DNA of 64,000 bases, from positions 248,001 through 312,000 of the forward strand of contig BDSL01000035.1 in the NCBI GenBank assembly GCA_003116995.1, given 5' to 3'. This stretch comes from Yamagishiella unicocca. Taxonomy: Eukaryota; Chlorophyta; Chlorophyceae; Chlamydomonadales; Volvocaceae. The notes below the pieces were generated by a model. It saw only the letters and a list, made by a program, of their open reading frames with translations, made no database searches and had not been told where the DNA came from. Made by a program: the position numbers and the translations under genes. Positions 53,401 through 63,908 of the stretch are shown piece after piece. Every line of letters begins with the position of its first letter. Position 1 is the stretch's first letter.

Positions 53401-56400
53401 CGCGGTTAGCAGGCGGTTCGGGAAGGCGTCGGTGTTAGGCATGCGAGTGAGGGGAAGGAGGCGAGGGGAGGGGGAGGGAGAGGGGGGCGGCACTCGAGCG
53501 GAATGCGGGCTAGTTCGTGGTGCTGGCGGGAGCTGCAGACGCGACCCTAGGGCCCTGGGGGGGGCGGCGCGACGCGGGACGAGAGACCCCACAGCCAGCG
53601 CATGCAGGGCCATGACCACACCGCCACCGCCTGCGTGTCCTAGTCGCCAACCCGCACCTCGTCGCCAGGTCACGGCCCAACCGCTGCTGCTACTGACCGC
53701 ATTGCGGCTGCTGCTGCTAGTGCCCACCCCGCCGCCGCCGCTGTCCACTTACCCCGCTGCTGAACCCACTGCTGTCCCCGCTGCTGCTGCGTTGCTGCTG
53801 CCGCCGCTGCTGGCGTGGTCGCCTCAGGGACGGTGGCCTTCATCGCGGGCGCGGTGGCGGCGGTGGGCAGCAGTGTGGTCAAGGTGCCCATCGCAGTGTG
53901 CATACGCAGCGTGCAGGCGGGGGTGTACCCAAACGCCTTCGCGGCGGCGACCTCGGTGGTCCGCAAGGCGGGACTGGGGGGACTCTTCACGGTGCGGGGG
54001 GGGGGCGGGGGCGGGGGCGGAGGGGGGCGGGGGCGGGGGCGGGGGAGGTTATCGGGGCGGCGGTGGAGACCGGAAAGCACGCAGCGAGCCCCGGCGTGTG
54101 TTTAGACGGTGGGGGGGGGGGGAAGGTGCGGGGGGTGGGTGTGTCAGGAGGAGGTGGCGGACTCGCGGCGGGTGGTGCAGCTGACCGGACTGCGCTTGGG
54201 TGGGGCTAGGAGGGTGCTAGGGTGGGTGGGGCTAGGGTGGGGTTGTGCCCTCTGGTGCAGGCTGGGCGGTGCCCTCTGTTCCGTGTCCTCGGATACCCCC
54301 CAGCTAGCTACTGCCGCACACCGCAGCGGCTGCTGCTGCTGCTGCCCCGCAGTACCCGCCTCTTCATGCAGCCCGCTCTGACGTTCGCTGCTGCCGTGCT
54401 GTTGCTCTCCCCGGTTGCTGTTCGCAGGGCTTCTTGCCGACACTGCTTGAAGACGTGCCGGTGAGGAATGGACGGGGATGGGGGGGGGCCGGGGGCTGGG
54501 GGAGGGGGAGTGGCACGGACAGGATAGTTGGCGCGTTGTCTTCGGACACCTGCTTTGTGGGCGCATGCTGGAGCACTGGCATTGACGACCGTCAAACCTG
54601 TGGAGCCGCCCTGTCGAGGCTGTGTGTAGGAAAAAGAAAAGAAGGCGAAAAGCAAAAACGTGCAACAACGTGTAGCGTGCGAATGACTTCCATGGTTATG
54701 GAGGTCATTCGTGGATTCAGCCGGAAGGGGGGATGAGGAAGACCCGTGGATGCCAGAAAAAACCGTTTCAGCCGGGGGAGGGGGGAATAGGAGGCGGGTG
54801 TCTCAGGCCTCAGGCCGGAGGGGAGCAGACGAGGTTGAGGCCTGCTGGTGCACAGGCAGTGTGCGCACTGCTGTACGGCCAGTGGAGCACCGGGCAACGG
54901 TGGCGGTGGTGTATGCGGCGGCTACCTGGGGGCCCCCGCATGCCGCCACCGCTGCCGCTGCTGCTGCTGCTGCTGCTGCCGCTGCTGCTGCCGCTGCCAC
55001 CGCCGCTGCCGCTGCTGCTGCTGCTGCCGCTGCTGCTGCCGCTGCCACCGCCGCTGCCGCTGCTGCTGCTGCTGCCGCTGCTGCCGCTGCTGCCGCTGCT
55101 GCCGCTGCTGCCGCCCCCCGCTTCCCGCCGCCACCCCCCCGCCCCCCCGCCCCCCTCTCCCCCCTTCAGGACATGGCGGTCAAGTTCGCGGTGTACGAGA
55201 CGCTACGGACAGTACACCTGCAGCTGCACCACCTGGAGCGGGTGGGTGACGGGGGGGTATAGGAGCGTGAGGGGGGTGCAGAAAAGAACCGGGTGGGTGG
55301 GGGGGTGGGGTGAGGGGGGGTAGGGGTTGGGGTTTGAGTTGAGGGGTTTCGGCAGCGGAGAGGCGCGTCGGCTCCTGATCCCTGCGGCGGCCCCTGGGCT
55401 TCCCCGCTCTGATCCACCCACGGAGAGGCGGTCCGTGCGGCACTTGGGAGACAGCAGCCAACGCCGCACGCCTTATTTCTCTCCCTCCTATCCACACGTG
55501 ACCTGTCTCCCGCCCCCGGACTGGGTCTTCTCCCCCCCCGCCCAGTCCCATATCCTTACCTCCGTGCCCTCTGTTGCCTACGTCGTGTAACCGGGTCTCC
55601 TCGTCGGGCCCCCGCCCCGGTCCTAGCAGACCCCTGAACCCACCGCCGGTTCCGTGACCGACCCCTGGACCCGAACCACACCGCACCTCCCGACCCCAAC
55701 CCCCGACCCCAACCCCCGACCCAACCCCCGACCCAACCCCGGCCCCACCCCCGGCCTCTGTCCCGCAGCCGAGCACCCTTGAGGACCTGGTGATGGGCGG
55801 CGTGGCTGGCAGCGCCGCTGCGGCCGCCACCACCCCGCTGGACGTGGTCAAGACGCGGATGATGTGCAGCGCGTCGGAGAGGCCCACGGTCATGCAGGTG
55901 GGAGGCACGGGCCGGGGCAGTGTGGTGCCAGGCGGGCGGGCCGGGGCAGTGTGGTGCCAGGCGGGCGGGCCGGGGCGCACCCGCACATCATTGGCCCCAC
56001 TTCCCAGTGCCGACCTATGGGTTTCCTCTCATCCCGCACCGCTCAACCAGGCTTCATGCGCACCGCGTGCACGCAACCTACTCGCCAGCTAGCTCCTGCC
56101 CTCCGTCTGCTCTGTCGTGTAACCGGGTCTTCTCGCCCCTCCTCTGTCATCCGTCGCTGCTGCGCCGCGGCGGCATCCGGCCCCCCTTCCTCGAACCCCC
56201 CTGTGTGCTCGCAACCTCCTCGCGGTTAAAACCCTAAAACCCTCCCCCCCCTCCCCGCTTGCCATCGCCGCATGATCAGCAACCGCCCCGCCCCTCCCCG
56301 CCTCCCACACCGCTATTCACCATATCGGAAACATGTTTGCGGCGGTATCAAAGATGCCCCTCCCTCCCCGCTTCCCATGTCGTGTAACCGGGTCCCTTGC

Positions 56401-57487
56401 CCCTCCCTTCCCCCTCAGGCTGCTCGCGGCGTCCTCACGGACCGTCCCGGCCTGGGCTCGTTCTTCCGGGGGGTAGGACCACGGACGCTGTCCAACGGCC
56501 TCAACTCCGCCATCTTTTACATGTGGTTCGAGCTGCTGCGCGCCAAGCTGCGGTCGGTGCTGGCGGAGCGACAGCGGCAGCAGCAGCTGCTGACGGGCCA
56601 GGTGCGCGCGCTGCTCGCTGGCTGGGAGGCAGAAGCCCGAGTGCTGGCGGTGGTGGTGATTGGGGGGGGTTACATAAAAGAACCAGTAACGTGACTGGGG
56701 AAATGTAGCGGGTGGATAGCCTTCGGGGATTGGGAGGGGCGCCGCACCGCGGGGGAGGGGGCGCCGGGGCGGTGGCGGGTGCTGATCCGACCCCCGTCTG
56801 TGCTGTTACGTCTTGAGCCTGCGCCACCTGGAGGCGTTCGTACGTTTGCCTCAACACTCCGCTTCTGTCTGCTCTATACCACCACACCCGAAGTGCATGT
56901 TTATGGCGGCCCTATGATGGTGGGTCTCCCAGGGCGTGTGGGTCCGGAACAGCAGCCGAGTCTCTTACCTGCCAGGAGCACCTGCGTTTAATCACCCGTC
57001 CCTGCTTACCAGGCGCATCCTCAGCCCGCCCGTGCCACCCGTCCCACGTGGGTTGTTCCCCCAGGCGATTCCCGCGCTGCTGGTCGGGCAGGGAGCGCTG
57101 CAGCAGCACCAGCGCGCGCTCGGGGCGGCCGGCAGCGGGTCGGGGCCAAGCGGGCACCAAGCCGTCGCGTCTTGCTCGCATTCGTGGCTCGCGAGCCGTG
57201 AGGAGCGGGCTGCGGATGCGACCGGGACGTCCGGGTCGGGGGTGGCGTCGCGACCTGTGGTTGCTGACGTCACGTCGGAGGCAGCGGAGAGGCTGCAGGG
57301 GCATGCTAGGCGCGAGGAGGCACCCGGAACGGGAGGCGCGGGCTGCGGCAGCCCCGTAGTTGCCGCCGGCAGGCGCAACGCGGAGCAGGCCGGCGGGCAA
57401 GGATCTTCTGGTCGGATAGCATGCTTGTCGTTGGCACTGCCGTTGATTGATATTGGCGTGGCACGGCCGTTCAGGGGATCCGGGTGA
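50498..57487 (+). CDS. Mitochondrial carrier family protein, SAM-carrier-like
   Basis: Well-supported exons: 50850-51021, 51424-51533, 53045-53150, 53828-53991, 54428-54460, 55170-55241, 55769-55897, 56419-56601; a likely last exon 57065-57487 follows in phase. The first exon is not resolved; an ATG frame at 50498 with an Arg-rich leader is a candidate but has no obvious donor in the right phase. The protein shows the threefold carrier repeat: HPIDTLKVRMQAG, then KVPIAVCIRSVQAGVYPNAF, then TTPLDVVKTRMM. The first and third match the PX(D/E)XX(K/R) signature; the second lacks the acidic residue. Membrane segments include LGAATGAGIIIGAFFAFYS. Overall it resembles plastid/mitochondrial S-adenosylmethionine carrier-like proteins, but the substrate is not proven by the sequence. 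If the last donor is not used, the frame stops at 56694 instead. Introns 3 and 6-8 are rich in repeats. Confidence 0.8.
51196..51297. repeat. 34-bp tandem repeat, three copies, carrier intron
   Basis: ACACCTCACGGACCAGGCCC-TCCAGCAGCTG is repeated three times about 130-230 bp before exon 51424. Confidence 0.95.
51985..52170. repeat. 30-bp tandem repeat in carrier intron
   Basis: GCCGTACATGTCGGCAACAC-CTGGTAATAT repeats about six times with substitutions; the unit contains a near-palindromic CCGTACATGTCGG. Confidence 0.92.
52757..52805 (+). repeat. Short dispersed repeat, family B copy (carrier intron)
   Basis: GAACCCGCGAATCCACGGCC then GACAAACCGAGGGCGGTGAA. A weaker partial copy lies at 53281-53300 (CAAATCCGCGAATCCACAG). 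Confidence 0.8.
54512..54556 (+). repeat. Intron-type short repeat, family C partial copy (carrier intron)
   Basis: GACAGGATAGTTGGCGCGTT then GTCTTCGGACACCTGCTTTG, matching the right half of the 63727 copy. Confidence 0.65.
54735..54773 (+). repeat. Intron-type short repeat, family A copy (carrier intron)
   Basis: GAGGAAGACCCGTGGATGCC then AGAAAAAACCGTTTCAG; nearly identical to 43644 in NDC1. Confidence 0.85.
54945..55115. repeat. (GCTGCC/GCTGCT)n repeat in carrier intron
   Basis: GCTGCTGCTGCCGCTGCTGC-type array of about 165 bp, about 55 bp before the exon at 55170. Confidence 0.95.
55680..55745. repeat. CCCCCGACCCCAA repeat in carrier intron
   Basis: About five copies of CCCCGACC(C)CAACC just before the exon at 55769. 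Confidence 0.85.
55903..55977. repeat. 35-bp tandem repeat in carrier intron
   Basis: GGCCGGGGCAGTGTGGTGCC-AGGCGGGC repeated twice, with a third GGCCGGGGC start. Confidence 0.9.
56007..56035 (+). repeat. Intron-type short repeat, family D copy (carrier intron)
   Basis: AGTGCCGACCTATGGGTTTC then CTCTCATCC, related to 25672 and 35147. Confidence 0.6.
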
Positions 57488-57692
57488 TTTGAGCGTTGTG
57501 ATCTCGGGGGGCTGCGTTGGTCCAGCAGAGCATGAAAATGTGAGCGAAGAACAAATGACGGCGATATGCATTTCAGCGATTTTGGTACACTGCGGAACAG
57601 GCCATGCCCAACGCGGAGTCCCGCCGCCATGGTGTGGTACGACCAGGCTGCGCCCAGTTCATTTTACCTTGCACTCGAAGCTTTGAAGAAAT

Positions 57693-57697
57693 TGTAA
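57693..57697 (+). terminator. Candidate TGTAA polyadenylation signal, carrier gene
   Basis: TGTAA in AAATTGTAACTCC, about 205 bp after the 57487 stop and only 60 bp before the eIF4B start codon, so the two genes are tightly packed. Confidence 0.5.
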
Positions 57698-57759
57698 CTC
57701 CACTACGCAAGCAATTTTCATCGCCTTGACGGCAGATACTTAACGCGCTTACTGGCACA

Positions 57760-59796
57760 ATGTCAGCCTGGGCTGACCAGGTGGAGAGCGAGGTGCGTAC
57801 TCTACAAGGCGTTTGCGCGATCCCGATCCCCTAGTTCAGTGACGTGCAGCTCCGTATCAGGCTTTGGAAATAAGTGCAAATTGGTTAGCTACGCGCGCGA
57901 GCCGTGCTGCAGCCGCCTCTTCTGATAGAGACATTATGGTCTCCATCTCGCGCTGTTGCGTGAGCGCTTTCATACGTTGGCTTGTTGCCTATACCCATCT
58001 ATCGTCCCTTGATACCTTACAGGAGGCCACAAATGGCACCCTTGCGAATATCTCGGACTTCCCAACTTTGGGAGAGGCTGCCAAGCCGAAGGCCAAGCCC
58101 AAGAAGGGCGTCAAACTTGGCTTCCAGGAGTTCCTGGCAATGCCCACTGGCGGCAAGGCAGACTTTGCGGACAAGTCTCTTCAGGACAAGCAGATTCTTA
58201 TGAGCCTGCCGACGGCGCCGCGCGGAGGCCCGCGCGAGGAGGGTGATGGCAGGAGTGGTGGCCTTGGAGGTGGCTTTCGGGATTATGGCGGTGATCGTGA
58301 TGGTCGTGGCGGTAAGCTGTTGTATTTTAAGCGCGGGCAAAGGTCATCTGTAAACACAACATTCGTCCCCGCGCAGGCCAACGGTTCCAGAGGGAGGACC
58401 GGCCTATGCGCGAGGAGCGGGAGCCTTCCCGTGCAGATACAGTTGACGATTGGGGCTCAATGCGGAAGTTTGTGCCCGGCGGCGATGGCGGTGGTGGTTC
58501 GCGCGGCTTCGGGGGCGGCGGCTTCGCGGACCGCGGCGGTGACCGCCCTCCGCGCGAGGCGCGTGCTGCATCTGCAGCGGATGCTGTCGACGATTGGGGC
58601 AGCTCTCGCAAATACGAGCCTTCAGCCGCGGGCGGGCAGCGCGGCGGATTCGACGATCGCCGCGGACCTGAGCGCGAGCGCCGCTTTGACGGACCGCCGC
58701 CTGTTTCCAAAGCAGACATCGAGGACAGCTGGGGCAGGGGCAGGGATTTTAAGCCGTCGGAGCAGTCCACGCAGTCTCGCGGCTTTTCTGGTAGTCGCGA
58801 CGCCACGCGCGACGAACGGGAGGACCGGTGGGCTCGGAGAGGACCGGAGAGCAGCTCGTCAGCAGCACAGGACGGACCAGCGGAGCGCCCGCGGCTGAAG
58901 CTCGCGCCGCGTTCGGTGCCGGCTGGCGAGCAGGCTGGCAGCAGTGGGGTGGACGACCGCAAGCCGGCGTCAAATCCTTTTGGCGCAGCCCGGCCGCGTG
59001 AGGAGGTGCTCAAGGAGAAGGGCGTGGACCCGGTCAAGGAAGCGCTGAAGCTCGAGCACGGAGAGGTCATCCGGTGAGAGAGATAAGAGATAGAGAGCGG
59101 CTCGTCGTGACGCGCACTTTCGCCTTAAGACGCGGGTATGGACGTAGCGACCGTGAGCACGAACGGCGCGTCGTCGTCTGGGGTTAAAAGGCCAGGAAGA
59201 ACCAACGAATGCTGGGTAGCCTCGGTAGCCCCAGTGACCGCGTTGACGGAGCGCGACGGCCTCCACATCAGTTAGTGCGGTGCCCCGGCGTTAACGAGTC
59301 ATGCGCGAGACCTGGTTTCCTAGTCGTGTACGCGACGCCTCTGGTCGTCGCCTCTGGTCGTGGCGCACCGAGCATGGAAGGCTTGCTGCTCTATATGCCC
59401 TAATCGGCCCGCGCTAACAAATTGACTCCCTCCCTCGCACTATCCCCCCCCCGCAATCTCCTCACGTGACCCCACAGCGACGAGACGCCCGCCGAGAAGG
59501 AGCTCAAGGCGGAGTTGGAGGCGCTGACGAAGCAGCTGGAGGAGCTCAAGGCGGCGGCGGAGGGCGAGGAGGCCGCCGCCAACGAGGAGGCGGTCTCGGA
59601 AGTGTCGCAACAGCTCGACACCAAGGAGCGCGCGCTGCTCAAACTGCAGGCGGAGGAGGATGACCGGGTGCGCTTCTCTCGCGGCGGCGGTGGCGGCGGC
59701 CGCTCGGGTCCCGCTGAGGGCGGCAAGGACAAGCCGCCCCGCCGGGAAGAAGCCGGCCAGGGCCAGGGTGGGGCGCCGCGCAAGGAGCGGTGGTAG
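57760..59796 (+). CDS. EIF4B: Plant-type translation initiation factor eIF4B
   Basis: Exons: 57760-57792, 58023-58311, 58377-59073, 59478-59796; all GT-AG and in phase, giving 445 residues. The start MSAWADQVESE is followed by the conserved NISDFPTLGEAAKPKAKPKK and a FQEFL motif. The middle is Arg/Gly/Asp-rich with three diverged motifs: ADTVDDWGSMRKF, ADAVDDWGSSRKY and ADIEDSWGRGRDF. Near the C terminus are RPRLKLAPRS and SNPFGAARPREEVLKEKGVD, both hallmarks of plant eIF4B, then a Glu/Lys/Ala coiled coil (ELKAELEALTKQLEELKAAA) and an RGG-like tail. The protein binds RNA and stimulates the eIF4A helicase in the cytosol during ribosome scanning. It lacks an RRM, as plant eIF4B does. It follows the carrier gene in the same direction. 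Confidence 0.88.
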
Positions 59797-62583
59797 GCTG
59801 CCAGCAGAGGTCGACAAGGCGCCTGCTGGGGCCCGAAGGGCCGGTTTGTTTTGCCGGCCTCGGGGACCAGCGGGCGGCTGCTGCGCCAGGACGGGGCTGG
59901 CGCTGTGTAGCTGCAGGTGAAGGGCTCTGAAGGGACAGGGCTCTCTTGCAGGCTTTGCGCGGCGCGACGGGGCCTCCGCATCTGACAGCGTGGAGAGTCG
60001 GGACCGAGGAGGGATGCTCCCTGAGCGTTGCTCCGGGCTCCTTGTGTTCATTGGACGAGGTTGCCATCGTGCACGGAGTGCTGGACGTGTATAGAGGCAG
60101 TGGAGGGGCTGTGCCGCGCAGCGCCCGCTCCTCTGCATGTTTGCGCTGACCCGCTGGGGGTTGGAAGGTGGCTGCGGCTGCGGCTCATTGACTCGTGTGT
60201 GTTGAGCGGGAGTGGTGGTGGCGGTGGCCGCGGACGGATGCGTCATGTCGTGGGTTCGGATCGGGTGGGCGTCTTGGCATTCAGACGACGCTTGCGAGCT
60301 CTCCTCCCCGCATCCGTCATTCGTCACTGCAGGGCGCCTTCATCTGGGTCGCCTGCATGTGTGGGTGTGTGTTGTGGACGTGTGTTGTGGACGTGTGCTG
60401 CTCAGCTTTTTTTGTTTCGCACGGAGGACTGGGCGCGTGTCCCTGATTTTGGTGCGCGCCCCATCCCATGCACTAGACACGCACGAGACGACGATCAAGT
60501 GGGTGCGTGGTGGCCGCATGTCCGCCCTGCCCGCGGTGATGTGTTCATGTGTGCGAACTGCGGGTTGGGCGTATGGCTCATTTCAGGGTTTAGGGCCGTT
60601 GGAAAGCTACGCAGGCTTCACATACATGGGTTTCGAGAGCAGCGGGTAGGTTTTGATTGGGGTAGCAGAAGAGTACTCCAATAATTAATGTCCTTAGAGC
60701 GCCATGCCGGTCTCTTCGAGATTGATGCACTGGCGAATGTGAAGGCCGCAGCACATAATACGCGTCGGCTAGTCAGCCGGCTGTCTGCGTGGAAGGAGTG
60801 CATGCAGGCCGGTGGTGTTCCTACAGAGCGTTAGCGGTGTCTGTTGTCACTAGCCGGGTCCTTGAGGAGTGGTGAAGACATGGTGAGTGGGGGAAGCGGG
60901 CCCACTGTGCGTCGGTCCCGTCGCCCCGTATGCTGCGCGGGGCGGGCGGCCATACTGGCACTTGCCCTCAACCGGGTGCTCCGAGGTGCTGTGTTGGACG
61001 GTTTGGTTCCGGAGCCCTCGTTAGCCCAACCACCATGCGGGACGTGTGTGTGTATGTGCGTGTGACGTGTCATGCTGAGGGGGAGGACACGAATTCAGGA
61101 GCAACACTGTTCAGCCTCTTCTCGCAGTACAGGTATGATCATTTTGCTGAATGGCGCCCACGTGTCCTTCCATGAAGAAACACAACTTTTGGGCGATGCG
61201 ACCTGGCTGCTTGCCCTCGCGCTGGCTTTTGACAGTTACCGTAACTCGTGTGAGTGCGTTGCATCCATTGCTGGTTGGGCAGTAGCTCTAGTGGCTCCGG
61301 GCCTGCTGCCACTTGCGCGGGCAAAAGGAGTTGGGCGCGGCGGCTGCAGTGTGACCGCCCATTCGGGTCTTGTCGTGTTCAGCTTTATCGCAAGAGCGGA
61401 TTCTCCTCCTGTCTCTCTCATGCGTCCTTACACGCTTACGCAGCGTCATATAGGCAGGTGGCCGGTGGCATAGGCGTGCCCATTGCGGAGCCCACCGATT
61501 TGCTGCCGGTTGTCACGCAAGCAAAACTGCTCCAGCATGTAACGGCGTGACGATCCTAGGGACGCCCGATGCATTCCTCCGCGTCAACTGCCGGCGGAGG
61601 TACGGTACATTCACGTTTGAATGTCTGTTGTACGGCACGGCACGCCTTCCGTAAGGCGATTGACTAACGGCACGCTCTCTATCAGCCACCACTCCAGCAC
61701 AGCCCCTCCTCGTCGTTCTTCACTTCTTCCACGCTTCTTCCACCTCGCCCCTGCGGCGCCGGCCGTGTGCTCTTCGAGGAGTCGCATCCCACACACGAGA
61801 CAGCATCGTTCGGTGCCGGTGGAAAATGCGCACTCACCCACCCTGTTGCGTACGGGCGCAGGCAACGACCAACCGTCATATCCAAAATTCACGCCTAGCA
61901 AAAAAGCAAAAACTGCGCATACCGACTGCCCCGCCGCGAAACGGATCCTACTGGATAGCTGTCGGCTCGCGATGAACTGTTCGCGTCACAGCCCACATGG
62001 CAGCAATATAGTTCCACACGCCATAACACATAAGCCCCGCCGCGTGCGCACCTCCGGGGGGCCAGGGGGCAGAGAGTACGCACCCCTGCAGCCCGGCCAC
62101 CCCGGCAGCGCGCGCCACGGTGTGTTGCCGTACCGTACGACCCACGCGCGACCAACGTACAACACCGCCTGCTGCCACAAAGACACACGCGGCGGCGCTG
62201 CTCCCCCGGCACCGCCTCCCCTTCGCAGCCGACGTCCAAGAAGCCCGTGTCGTTGTGTGTGGTCAGAGAGGTTGTCCGGGGGAACCCAGCCATCCCTGGA
62301 GCAGGAGGGGCTTTCCTCAGCGGCTTCTATCACCACCCGCCTCAACGGCGTGCCAAGGCTCCAAACCCTGGCCCCGCGCTCCAAATACCATGCCTCTACC
62401 CCCCCCCCAAAAAAAGGGTACGGCACATGCACGCGGTTGGCCACGTCACAATGCGCCCCCCCCCCGCCCCTGGTGCACATGTGAGAATACAGTCACTGCT
62501 GTGGTTGGGTGTCCGGCCTGAACGCACCGGCTCGCATAGAGGGTCACCGGAAAATAAGAACCGCGCCCCCCCTCTGCCCTGCC
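59797..62583. other. No gene recognised between convergent eIF4B and KEA genes
   Basis: This holds the 3' UTRs of both genes. The long plus-strand frame 61621-62484 is Pro/Arg/Ser-rich without motifs and looks like a shadow. A short repeat TGTTGTGGACGTG is duplicated near 60375-60400. No RNA gene was recognised. Confidence 0.45.
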
Positions 62584-63618
62584 TTACACGTCCCTCGAGC
62601 TCAGCGCCACCGGCACCGAAGACGCCACCAGCTCCTCCGCCGCCCCCGCCGCCGCCACCGCCGTCGTCCCCACCGCCGCCGTCGTCCCCACCGCCGCCGC
62701 AGCAGCGCCGCCGCCGCCGCCGTCGGCGCCGGGAGAGTGCCGCCCGCCATTCGCCCTCACTCGAGTGTCAGACATGTGCGCCGCCTCCTCCGCCCCAACC
62801 GCCGGTTCGGAGAACGGCGGCGGCAGCGTCGATCCGCCCGCCGCTGCCGCCGACTGTACGACAGCCGCCACGAAGCCATCCAGCTCCCGATCCAGATCCA
62901 TATCCAGCGACGCCCGGGCCAGCGACGCCCCCGTCGGAAGCGTCATCGTGTCTCCCGAGGCGCTCTTGCCGTTGGCCGAGCCGGACTTGGACATCCGTGT
63001 TCCCGGCTGCGCCGCCTCCGCCGACAGCGCCTCCGCAACCTCTGCGTCGCGCTCCACGGCGGCGGCCGCGGCGGCGGCGGCGGCGCCGCGCGCAATGTCC
63101 TCCGCCTCGCCCGTCAGCACAATCATGTCCATGGAGGAGAAGGCGGGTACCTGGTCGCCCGAGTCCTGGAGCCAGTCGGCAAGGGCTTGCGTCCTGTGCG
63201 GTGAGGGTGAGGCGGTGAGGGTGAGGAGGGAGGGTGAGGCGGGGGGGGTGAGGAGGGAGTGTGGGTGAGGAGCGAGGATGGGCGGGAGTGTCGGCTCATC
63301 AGCGGGCGTGAAGGTGTGGCCACAATACGACACCTCCCTCCTATACCTCCCCCCTCCCTCCTATGCCCTCTCCCTTGCATCCCTCCAGCCCAAACTGGCC
63401 CGGCCGCCGCCTCCCGCCGCCACCGTCCCCTGCCCCCCCCTCTCCCTCCCTGGCCCCACCTGGCCTCGATGGTCGACCCGATGCCGCGCTTCAGGAAGCT
63501 GAGGTCCAGCTCCGAGGTCCCCATCTCCCCCAGCAGCTGCGACCCCAGGGCCAGCCCCGCCTCCACACTGCGGATGACCACATGGTTGGCGCCAGCCTCC
63601 TCCAGCTCGGCGGCGTGG
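62584..63618 (-). CDS. KEA-type K+/H+ antiporter, C-terminal part (partial)
   Basis: Two minus-strand exons close in phase: 63618-63460 and 63193-62584 (TAA). The first encodes HAAELEEAGANHVVIRSVEA, GLALGSQLLGEMGTSELDLS and FLKRGIGSTIEAR, matching the end of the TrkA-N/RCK nucleotide-binding domain of cation:proton antiporters of the KEA/KefB type (the AGA-xx-V...E...G-x-x-L pattern). The second begins TQALADWLQDSGDQ and is then a low-complexity Ala/Ser/Gly tail without domains. Membrane segments and the 5' exons lie beyond the window; no further exon is visible between 63619 and 64000. KEA proteins exchange K+ for H+ in plastid envelope or thylakoid membranes, gated by the nucleotide-binding domain. 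The assignment rests on about 60 residues. Confidence 0.6.
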
Positions 63619-63666
63619 CTGCGGAGGGGGGGGTTTGTGCGTGTGTTTGGGCGGGGGGGGGGGCCG

Positions 63667-63782
63667 TAAAGACCGGTTACACGACATGGGCATGATAGCT
63701 GGCGCATGGGGGGTGGTCGGGGGGCATAAGATCGGTTACATGACATAGGTTTTCTAGCTGGCGCATTGTCCTCGGACACCTC
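63667..63782 (+). repeat. Two tandem family-C intron repeats (KEA intron)
   Basis: Copy 1 (about 63667-63706): AAGACCGGTTACACGACATG then GGCATGATAGCTGGCGCA. Copy 2 (about 63725-63780): AAGATCGGTTACATGACATA then TAGCTGGCGCATTGTCCTCG. Both match the F-box/LRR intron copy at 34127. Confidence 0.85.
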
Positions 63783-63821
63783 GTTTGGCCGGGGTGTGTG
63801 TGGGGGTGCGAGTGATCGTTA

Positions 63822-63908
63822 AGACCGGACCAGACCAGTCCAGACCGGACCAGACCAGACCAGACCAGACCAGACCGGACCGGACCGGACCGGACCAGAC
63901 CAGACCAG
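63822..63908. repeat. Pentanucleotide (GACCR)n repeat
   Basis: About 17 copies of ACCAG/ACCGG in the KEA intron, mixed so that ACCGG and ACCAG units form blocks. Confidence 0.95.

Noticed and set aside
58327..59070. 247-codon minus-strand ORF opposite eIF4B
   Set aside because: Shadow frame; the plus strand has conserved eIF4B motifs and matching splice phases.
61621..62484. 287-codon plus-strand ORF between eIF4B and KEA
   Set aside because: Pro/Arg/Ser/His-rich composition without a domain, and it overlaps the expected 3' UTR of the KEA gene. Kept out pending expression data.
62584..62588. TGTAA overlapping the KEA stop codon as polyadenylation signal
   Set aside because: Cleavage right after the stop would leave almost no 3' UTR; more likely chance, since the TAA is the stop codon itself.
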